DNA of 27,637 nt from Candidatus Hydrogenedentota bacterium (GTDB lineage: Bacteria > Hydrogenedentota > Hydrogenedentia > Hydrogenedentiales > CAITNO01), in assembly GCA_903922535.1 (NCBI GenBank), contig CAIXUF010000531.1:1-27637 (forward strand), given 5' to 3'. Below the pieces are notes generated by a model. The model worked only from the letters and a program-made list of their open reading frames with translations. It had not been told where the DNA came from and made no database searches. Below are positions 13,771-21,025 of this stretch, piece after piece; positions within the stretch are counted from its first letter, which is position 1; each line of letters opens with the position of its first letter. The translations under genes were made by a program, and so were the position numbers.

Positions 13771-16203
13771 CTAGCGGCCGCGGCCCTCGCCGCGTGTGCG
13801 TGAGGAACTGTTGTTGTCTGAATTATTCGTCCGCGGAGACACCGACGGCGCGGAAGCGCGCGGCGCTTCAAAGCGGGGCTGGGGGGCCTCGTAGCGGGGT
13901 TGCTGCACCGGCGCGCTCCGCTCGAACCGGGGCTGCGGTGTCTCAATGCGCTGCTGCGGCGCCTCGACACGGGGTTGCCGCACTTCGACACGCTGCTGCG
14001 GTGCCTCGATTCGCGGCTGCTGCGCCGGGGAGTTTCGTTCGACACGGGGCTGCGGCGCCTCGTAGCGCTGCTGCGGGACCACCGGCTCGGAATGCTCGAC
14101 GGTGGGTGCCGGGGCCTCACTGCGCGGCGCGCTTTCCACGCGCGGCGACGGCGCCTCGTTGCGCGGAATGGATGTCTCAGCACGGGGCGATGTCATGCGG
14201 GGCGATGCGCCCCGCGAGGCATCGGTGTCAAAGGACAACGGACGCGCACTGCGTGCTGACGGGAAGGTCGGCAGGTCGGAGAGGCGCGACGAGGACCGTG
14301 TGTTCATTCCCGAATCGCGCCGCGATTCGGAGGACGGTGCAGGCGATGCGTCCGGGGCCATTCTTGCGCCGCCGCGCACGGGTGTCTTTTCCGGGACGGA
14401 CTGAAAACGCGATGGCCCGCCCGGGGCCGGTGAGCCGGGATCTATGTCACGCAGGGAGCCCCGGGCCGAAGCGCCGCCCCGCGACGCCGTGGTCGAAGGC
14501 GCGCCGCGCAGGACGCGGTCATTTCCGGACCCGCCGTTGGCAGTCATTCCGTCGGATGTTCCGCGCAGGGCGCGTGTTTCGCCGCGCACCGGCGTCCTGC
14601 CCTCGCCGCTGACGGGAGGGTTTTCCCGCGCTTCAGGGCTGCCGGATCCCGCCGGGCTGCCTGTGCGCAGTTCCCGTCCGCCCGGTTCCCGTCGCGCCTC
14701 GGTATTCGAGCCGTTGCCGCCCATGGACCGCCCGTGGCGCAGTTCGGCGAGGCCGGGAGCGGTGTCCGGCTGCAGTGCCGTGGCGTTTTCAAGGCGCACA
14801 TTGCGCAGCGAGGAGCCGTGTCCGGCGGCCGAGCGTTCCATGCGCGCGCCGCTGTGCTCCACGGGCGAGAAATGATCGCGGCCCATGCGCGCTTCCAGCG
14901 CATGGACGCGCTCGCCGGGGGCGGGCCCGTCATGCGGCGCGGCCACGCCGCGGATGCTTCGGGGCGGATTGTAGTCGCGCTCATGGAACACGTTGCCGTC
15001 AAAGGGGTGCGGCCGGTGGTGTTCGCCGCCATAAATGTTCCACACGTTTATTTGCGCCGAAGGCAGGGTGCAGAGCGTGTCGGCGAACACGGGTGTGCAG
15101 GCCGAAACGGGTGCCCAGCCCGTCGTCACATAGCTCATGGGCATCCAACTGGTGCTGGACACGCAGAAGTCCACACCACCCAGGCCGAAGTGCGCCGATT
15201 GCGTTATCATCACCGGCCGGTTGTCAAAGCCCATCGGTGCCCACATGAGATAGTCGCCCGCGCAGACTGTTGTCGCCCATGCGGGGCTCCAAACCGGATC
15301 ATAGGACCAGACCCAGCCGTAGGACTCCGCATGGGACCAGCGGCCATAGTGGGAGGTCACGTAGCAGAACGGGTATGCGCCGACCCAGACATTGCCCACG
15401 GAAGGGCAGTAGTTCCAGCAGCCATACCGGTAGGGCACGTAGTCCACCACCACGGTCGGCCGCCAGCAGGGCCGACTGTCCACATAGACCCATTCACCGT
15501 AGGAGGCGAGGTCGGACACGCCCACCACCGGCGCGGCGATTTCCACCTCTTTGGGAAGCGTTCTGTAACCGTTGGCCAGCACGGCGGCGCGGTCATTGTT
15601 CCACTGGTCAAAGGAGTCGCTTTCAGCGCGGTCAAAGCCCACGGGGTCCGACGGCAAATAGCCCGGGTCCACCCACAGGCGCTGCGCCTCCACAAGGCGC
15701 ACCGGCGCGCCAGCGTCCGTGCGCACCTCCGCGCCGCCCCAGCGCACGCTGACCGTTGCGCCGCCCTTCTCGTCGATGTCCACCCGCACGCAGGAGTCTA
15801 TCGGCACGTCCACCTGGCAGGCCGGGGTGGTGATGACAAATGAGCCCTGGCTGCGGCTGACGCGCTGCACATAGAGCGAACCCACCCAGCCGCGCACATT
15901 CGCCGCGGGCGGCAGGGCTTGCAGCTCCGCCTTGCTTCCGTCGGCCAAGCGCAGAAAGGAACCGCCGGCCAGCTCCACTTCGGACAGGCCGCCCTGATCC
16001 ACCCAGAGCGCGTCACCGGGCATGAGCAGGGTATTGAGCGTTGCCCGTTCCCAGTCCTTGTCCGCCGTGCCCTTTACCAGCATGCCCTTCGTGTCATAGC
16101 TGACACGGCCGTGCAGTTGCAGTTCCTGGGCACCCGCCGACAGGGCGGCCAGCACAAGCACCGTCACCACCGTCAAGAACCGCCTATACATTCCCGCGTT
16201 CAT
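13771..16203 (-). CDS. Secreted FecR-like/DUF6600-like protein with long disordered tail
   Basis: This 810-residue exported protein starts at ATG 16203, with GGAGG 8 nt upstream. A signal peptide (YRRFLTVVTVLVLAALSAGA|QE) is followed by a FecR-like region (PGDALWVDQGGLSEVELAGG; LRLADGSKAEL; SFVITTPACQVDVP) at about residues 40-190. Next is a Trp/Tyr/Cys-rich module, about 230-390, with YGEWVYV, YRYGCWNY, HYGRWSHAESYGWVW and WSPAWA, resembling DUF6600. The last ~380 residues are low complexity, rich in Arg, Pro, Ser, Ala and Glu, and end in about ten-residue repeats of the type APQPRFE. FecR-like domains of this kind are often found in envelope proteins of PVC and related phyla; the biochemical role is unknown. 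Stop is TAG. Confidence 0.8.
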   Translation of the reverse strand: MNAGMYRRFLTVVTVLVLAALSAGAQELQLHGRVSYDTKGMLVKGTADKDWERATLNTLLMPGDALWVDQGGLSEVELAGGSFLRLADGSKAELQALPPAANVRGWVGSLYVQRVSRSQGSFVITTPACQVDVPIDSCVRVDIDEKGGATVSVRWGGAEVRTDAGAPVRLVEAQRLWVDPGYLPSDPVGFDRAESDSFDQWNNDRAAVLANGYRTLPKEVEIAAPVVGVSDLASYGEWVYVDSRPCWRPTVVVDYVPYRYGCWNYCPSVGNVWVGAYPFCYVTSHYGRWSHAESYGWVWSYDPVWSPAWATTVCAGDYLMWAPMGFDNRPVMITQSAHFGLGGVDFCVSSTSWMPMSYVTTGWAPVSACTPVFADTLCTLPSAQINVWNIYGGEHHRPHPFDGNVFHERDYNPPRSIRGVAAPHDGPAPGERVHALEARMGRDHFSPVEHSGARMERSAAGHGSSLRNVRLENATALQPDTAPGLAELRHGRSMGGNGSNTEARREPGGRELRTGSPAGSGSPEARENPPVSGEGRTPVRGETRALRGTSDGMTANGGSGNDRVLRGAPSTTASRGGASARGSLRDIDPGSPAPGGPSRFQSVPEKTPVRGGARMAPDASPAPSSESRRDSGMNTRSSSRLSDLPTFPSARSARPLSFDTDASRGASPRMTSPRAETSIPRNEAPSPRVESAPRSEAPAPTVEHSEPVVPQQRYEAPQPRVERNSPAQQPRIEAPQQRVEVRQPRVEAPQQRIETPQPRFERSAPVQQPRYEAPQPRFEAPRASAPSVSPRTNNSDNNSSSRTRGEGRGR

Positions 16204-16370
16204 GGCTTTCGCCTCCTTGCATCCGCTTTCGGGCACATTCAACAAGACGAATTGGCGCGCGCTTCATTCAAAAAGTCATTGAAGCAAGGGGTATTTCGCG
16301 GTCACAAGCAGGGCTAAAGACGGCTATATTGTGCCCTGCGGGAGATACCGGAGATGCCCGCCACTATATA

Positions 16371-16399
16371 TTGCGCTCCATCACCCCTTGTGCTAAAAT
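16371..16399 (+). promoter_or_regulatory. Candidate sigma70 promoter with extended -10
   Basis: TTGCGC at 16371-16376, a 17-nt spacer and TAAAAT at 16394-16399 (5 of 6 matches) with an upstream TGC make an extended -10 type promoter. It faces the coiled-coil gene. A transcript starting near 16406 would leave GGAGG at 16406-16410 and the GTG start at 16419, which supports that start over ATG 16398. Confidence 0.45.
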
Positions 16400-16418
16400 G
16401 CCAATGGAGGTGTCATCG

Positions 16419-18089
16419 GTGCTGTTCGGAAAGCGCGACAAAACGTGGGCCGCCATGGGGCGCCGCCTCTTTGGTGACGCCACCGATCCGCCCCCGGACG
16501 GAGTGGCCAACCCCGTCCCGCAACCGCATGATGACCACAACCCGCTGGAAGCAACGCCGGAGGAGCAGGCCATGGCAGTATCCGATTCCCGTGACAACCC
16601 GGTGGCCCAGACGGATCCGACCCAGAGTTTGTTTTCCGCCCTGGGCCGGTTTTGCCGGCATTTCACACGGGCGCAAAGCATTCCCAACGGTCCCTGGCCC
16701 GGCGAATGCATGCAGGAGCTGACCGCCTCCCTGAAGGTTTGCCTGGACCAGAACTGGACCAGTCTGCAGCGCGCGCTGATCGACACGGCGCGTGTGCTGT
16801 CGAGTTATGACCGCGCGGGCCGCGCCGCGGAATGTCTGCCATTTCTCCACAAGTCACACGATATTCTGTCGCTCATGGTGGGCGATCTCATCCTTGACCG
16901 CGTCTCCGATCTGGGCCGCTACGGCTGGACCGATCATTATGCGCGCGCGGTCGCCACGCTCAAGGAGCGCGGCATAGAACTTATCGAAGATGAAGCCGCC
17001 GAACCGGAAGTTGCGGTGGATGACCCCACCCCCTCCGTTGAACCGGCGCAGACCCCCTCCACTCCCGAACCGGCACCCGCAATTGATGAACCGTCGTCGG
17101 CAACCCTGAAAGGGTTTGGAGTGGAAGCGCCGGAATTGCCCCTGCCGGAAGAGCCCGAACTCTCCATTGAACGCGGTCCGGCAGCGTTGAAGACCGAAGA
17201 AGAGACCTTCGAACCCGAACCCGAACCCGAGCATGAAGAGGAAGAGGAAGAGGAAGCCCCGGCCCCCCCGGAAGAAACATCCGAGCCGGAGACCGCTGTT
17301 GAGACCGAACCGGAACCGGCCGCCGCGCCGGCACCCACTTTGGAGCCCGTTCCCGTGGAGACCATTGAAGAGACGGTGGAAGCGCTTAACGCGGCCATGC
17401 AGCAGGCCATCATGACGGGCGATGTGGCGCAGGCCAAGACACTGGCCATCCGCCTGGCGGCCTCGCTGGCCCGCCGCGAAATCGACACGGCACAGGATAA
17501 TCTGGCGGTGGCGCGGGACCGGCTCAGCATGAACGGTTCGGCCATTGAGGAAGGGCAGCACCGCGTGTCCGACGCGGAAGCCCGCGTACAGCATGCCGAA
17601 ACCGAAATCAGCGCGCGCGAGGCCGAATCGCAGGCCTGCCGTGAGCGCATCTCGAAGCTGGACGAGGAGATTCACGCGCGCAAAGAGGAGGTGGACGGCC
17701 TCGACGCGCAGATACAGGCCCTGCAGGAGCGCCGCGCGAACGAGGCGGCCGCGCTGCACGAGCGCGAATCGGAGCGCGCCGCGTCCGTCGCCGGGGAAAG
17801 CCTGATCCAGACGGAGATCGAGTCGCTCAACGAGGAGGAGGAAGCGGCCCGGGAGTTCCTCGAATCCGCCCGCGCCAAACTCGACACGATGCGCGCCGAG
17901 CGCATCCGCATTGAGGGCGAAATCTCCGCCATCTGCGCCGACGTGGAGCGGCGCAAGCGCTCGGTCCGGTCCATTGAGCGGCCCCTGCTCGGCGAGGATG
18001 AGGAGAAGCCGGAAGAATGCGATGAACCCGTGCAGGAAAAAGAAGCGGAACCGTCCAACGACGCCAGGGACGAAGAACTGCTTTTCTAG
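16419..18089 (+). CDS. Coiled-coil protein of unknown function
   Basis: This 556-residue soluble protein has no signal peptide or membrane helix. The N-terminal ~160 residues look helical (MQELTASLKVCLDQNWTSLQ; LPFLHKSHDILSLMVGDLIL). A Glu/Pro-rich acidic linker spans about 190-320. A long coiled coil with heptad-like Glu/Arg/Ala/Leu patterns covers about 325-515 (EARVQHAETEISAREAESQ and onward). The protein ends in an acidic tail. GTG 16419 is chosen because GGAGG lies 8 nt upstream; ATG 16398 and 16404 overlap the predicted promoter and ribosome-binding site. It precedes the ftsA-like gene by 72 nt on the same strand, so a shared role in cell division or envelope organisation is possible but unproven. 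Stop is TAG. Confidence 0.75.
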   Translation: MLFGKRDKTWAAMGRRLFGDATDPPPDGVANPVPQPHDDHNPLEATPEEQAMAVSDSRDNPVAQTDPTQSLFSALGRFCRHFTRAQSIPNGPWPGECMQELTASLKVCLDQNWTSLQRALIDTARVLSSYDRAGRAAECLPFLHKSHDILSLMVGDLILDRVSDLGRYGWTDHYARAVATLKERGIELIEDEAAEPEVAVDDPTPSVEPAQTPSTPEPAPAIDEPSSATLKGFGVEAPELPLPEEPELSIERGPAALKTEEETFEPEPEPEHEEEEEEEAPAPPEETSEPETAVETEPEPAAAPAPTLEPVPVETIEETVEALNAAMQQAIMTGDVAQAKTLAIRLAASLARREIDTAQDNLAVARDRLSMNGSAIEEGQHRVSDAEARVQHAETEISAREAESQACRERISKLDEEIHARKEEVDGLDAQIQALQERRANEAAALHERESERAASVAGESLIQTEIESLNEEEEAAREFLESARAKLDTMRAERIRIEGEISAICADVERRKRSVRSIERPLLGEDEEKPEECDEPVQEKEAEPSNDARDEELLF

Positions 18090-18161
18090 CATGCTACAGG
18101 CCGCAGGAGCACGTCAGCCGCCGCCCCGTGCGGAATGGCAGGAAAACGCGGAAGGATTGTA

Positions 18162-19478
18162 ATGGGCAGAAAAGGTGAGATTGTCGCGGGGGTCGACTTC
18201 GGCGCCCGCTTCGTGCGCGTGCTTGTGGCCCAGCGGCTTGCCGACGGCTCGGTGAAGCTGCTTGGCTACGGCTCGGCCCCGTCGCAGGGCTGTGTCATCC
18301 GGGGGCAAATCCAGAATCTTGGGGCCGCGCAGGCCGTGTTCCGCAAGGCGCTTCAGGAGGCCGTGCGCACCTAGGGCGTGCGTGTGCAGTCCGTTTTCTG
18401 CGGCGTCTCCGCGCCGCAGGTCAACTCGCTCATCCGCGACGGCAACCTGCCCGTGCAGGGTGGCGTGGTGGATTTGGAGCATCTTGAGGAGGCCCGCCAG
18501 CAGGCGGCGGCCAGCTCCTCCGCCGCGGGGATGCAGAGCCTCTCCTCGGTCACCGCGCAGGAATGGTACATTGACGACCTGCGCGTGGCCGAGCCGCTGA
18601 ACATGCGCGCCTCGGTGCTGCGCGCGCGCATGCACTTTGCGCTGGTGCCCATGGTCGTGGTCAACAACTTGCAGAAGTGCGTCGAGTCGCAGAACTGCGT
18701 GGTCGAGGACATGGTCTACATGCCCATCGCCGCGGCGCTCGGCTGCCTCACGCCCGACGACATGCGCCTGGGCGTGGCCGTGGCCGATCTGGGCGACTCG
18801 GCGGTCGGGGCCGCCGTCTACCAGGACGGCAGCCTGGTCGGCACGGAAACCTTCAAGTGGGGCATGTCGCTCATTCAGAACGACATCGCCGCCGCGCTGA
18901 ACGTTCCCTTCGACGAGGCCGCTTCGCTGCTGGTCGAATACGGCATCAGCAGCCGGCTCATCAAGGAATCCCTCACGCCGCCCCCCGCGGCCGACTCCGA
19001 CGAGGGCATTGTGCAGGCGGCCATCAAGGCCGGCGCCGGCCGGGACGACGCGGCGCCGGTGAAACTGCACAACGTGCCGCCTGGCGCGCGCAATTCGGTG
19101 CCCAAGAGCGAGCTGGACCACATTATTTTCGCGCGCGGACGGGAGTTGATGGAGAAACTCGCCGCCTCGGTGAAGAGCCGGGGCTACCAGGGCCGGCTTG
19201 CGCGGGGCCTGGTGATCACCGGCGGCGGCGCGCGCATCCACAAGATTGAGGAGCTCGCCGGCGCGCTGTGCGGCGTGAACACCCGCCCCGGGCTGCCCCA
19301 GGGCGTGGACATGCCGTCGAACCTCAACACCGAAGAGCACACCCCCATCATCGGCATCATCCGCCACGGGCTAGAATTCCGCAACGCGACGGGCAGCGGC
19401 CGCATCGACCAAAACGTCACCGGCAGCCTGCGCATCCTGCGCAGGTTCCGGCGTTTCGTCAGCCAGTATTTTTTCTAG
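18162..19478 (+). pseudogene. ftsA: FtsA-like actin-fold protein interrupted by in-frame TAG
   Basis: A single frame encodes an FtsA-like protein of about 438 codons, near normal FtsA length, broken by TAG at 18372-18374. The first part (70 residues from ATG 18162, AAGGA just upstream) has the phosphate-1-like strand AGVDFGARFVRVLVA and the FtsA-like LLGYGSAPSQGCVIRGQIQN. After the stop the same frame continues GVRVQSVFCGVSAPQVNSL, then VAVADLGDSAVGAAVYQDGS. A Gly-rich ITGGGARIHKIEELAGAL follows, and the C-terminal amphipathic helix (LRILRRFRRFVSQYFF) resembles the FtsA membrane-targeting tail. The phosphate-2 loop lacks the usual GGGT. A GTG at 18378 could allow restart giving 366 residues, but AGGAGG lies 17 nt away. 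Other genes here end in TAG, so general recoding is unlikely. A sequence error is possible. Confidence 0.8.
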
Positions 19479-19633
19479 AACCCATTTGGGGCGGCTTGTG
19501 CGTTTTTCGCGCCGGCCTTTGCGCCGGCCTGTTCCCGCCGCGCCTGTCCCTGCGAAACCGTTTCGGATCGTTATCCGAAGGGATGATGTTTTACTGAACC
19601 AGAGGTGTTGCACCGCGGGCAAGATGTTCAACC

Positions 19634-20917
19634 ATGATGCATAGGCTGACAATAACACTGAGTGTGTTCGCGGTGGTCTTTGTGTTTGCCACCGTGGTGC
19701 AGTCTTTCAGGCTGTGGGTGGCGCGTGGTGAAGTCGATGCGCTCCGCATCGCCGCCGCGGGACCGCACGGGGAGGCACGCAGAGCCGAAGTGGATCGGGG
19801 ACGCGTAATTAACGGCCCGGGCGGTGACTTTTGGAAACCCCCCGCAGGCCGATCCACGAGGGGGGAGAGCGGCGGGGCCGCGAAGGCCTCCGCGTCTGCA
19901 ACGGCCGAAGGCACGGCCTCCGGCGAAGGCGGGTCGGCAAAGGGACCCGGCCCCCAGTCAGACGCTGAAAAGGGCGGGAATCCATCGCCTGGAACCCCCA
20001 ACGGCGCCGGCGTCAACCCCGCGGGCGGCAAGGCCGCCCCAGCAGGCGCCAAAGGAGCGGCTGCGGGCGGCAAGGCCGTCTCCGCCGCCAACTCGGCCCG
20101 ATCAAACGAACTTTCCCTGAAGGCCCAGGAGTCCATCAAGGCAAACCGTCTCGATGATGCCCTCGCGAAGCTCCAGCAGAGTGTGCAGGCAGACCCGAAA
20201 AACAACGAGGCATGGCGCAGCCTTGCCAAGGTCCAGCGGCAGCTTGGCAACTTCGAAGAGGAACTGGGCACCTACCAGAACTGGATTCAAAACAGTCCCG
20301 AAGACAAGTCCGCGCGCCTTTCGGCGGCTGAAGCCTACGCGCGGAACGGCCTGGAGGACCAGGCGGTGCAGTATCTCTCGGATTTTCAATCCATGAGCGC
20401 CGGTGATCCGCGGTCTTACGCCCAGGCGGCCGGTGTCTACGGGCAGATGAACATGACCGCGGAGCAGGGCGAAGCACTGCGCCAGTGGGCGGCAGGGGAG
20501 CCGGCCTCGATTGACGCGCACCGCACGTTGGGCGACTTCTACCGGGGGGTGGGACAGGTTGACCAGGCAGTTGCGGAATACCAGGCGATGGCGGCGCTGC
20601 AGCCGAACAGCGAGACACCCCTCGTGCAGATGGGAAACACTTTCAGCCAGACGGGGCAGCCGGAACTTGCGGTGCCGTATTATGAGGCCGCCCTGAAAAT
20701 CCGCCCGAACAACATGGAAGCGCTCTCGCACATGGCCTACGCGCAGCAGGAGGCAGGCGACCTGCAAGGCGCCCTGTCGAGTTTCCAGCGCATCACCCAG
20801 ATTGAGCCGGGCTCCTTCATGGGCACCCAGGCCGCCCGTGACATTGAATCCATCCAGCAGCAGATGAACACACCGGGACAGGCGCCTGCGCGCACACGGA
20901 CGCAAACGAAGCCTTAG
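19634..20917 (+). CDS. Membrane-anchored TPR protein
   Basis: This 427-residue protein has an N-terminal membrane helix at about residues 5-24 (LTITLSVFAVVFVFATVVQS). A Gly/Ala/Pro/Lys-rich low-complexity linker covers about 60-155. The rest is a TPR solenoid, about 158-405, with recognisable units such as AQESIKANRLDDALAKLQQS, EAWRSLAKVQRQLGNFEEEL, AHRTLGDFYRGVGQVDQAVA, VQMGNTFSQTGQPELAVPYY and LSHMAYAQQEAGDLQGALSS. TPR arrays bind partner proteins, so this is probably an envelope scaffold facing the periplasm. ATG 19634 and ATG 19637 are adjacent and the upstream ribosome site is weak. It starts 155 nt after the ftsA-like gene. The specific partner is not known. Confidence 0.8.
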   Translation: MMHRLTITLSVFAVVFVFATVVQSFRLWVARGEVDALRIAAAGPHGEARRAEVDRGRVINGPGGDFWKPPAGRSTRGESGGAAKASASATAEGTASGEGGSAKGPGPQSDAEKGGNPSPGTPNGAGVNPAGGKAAPAGAKGAAAGGKAVSAANSARSNELSLKAQESIKANRLDDALAKLQQSVQADPKNNEAWRSLAKVQRQLGNFEEELGTYQNWIQNSPEDKSARLSAAEAYARNGLEDQAVQYLSDFQSMSAGDPRSYAQAAGVYGQMNMTAEQGEALRQWAAGEPASIDAHRTLGDFYRGVGQVDQAVAEYQAMAALQPNSETPLVQMGNTFSQTGQPELAVPYYEAALKIRPNNMEALSHMAYAQQEAGDLQGALSSFQRITQIEPGSFMGTQAARDIESIQQQMNTPGQAPARTRTQTKP

Positions 20918-21025
20918 GCGCGGGTGACCGCCAGAGCATGTCAAGACCAGCCCGCTTCAAGGAACCGCGGCACCCCACGGCGGCGCACCCAATTCCCCGC
21001 ACACCCAGCGCATCCCACGAATGCC

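Noticed and set aside
18372..18374. TAG recoded as an amino acid (for example pyrrolysine)
   Set aside because: Several genes in the window end in TAG with normal C-termini, and no Pyl machinery is visible. A local mutation or sequence error is simpler.
19518..19542. Intrinsic terminator after the ftsA-like gene (repeated GCGCCGGCCT)
   Set aside because: Only a 6-bp GCCGGC stem can form and no U-rich tract follows; direct repeat is too short to interpret.
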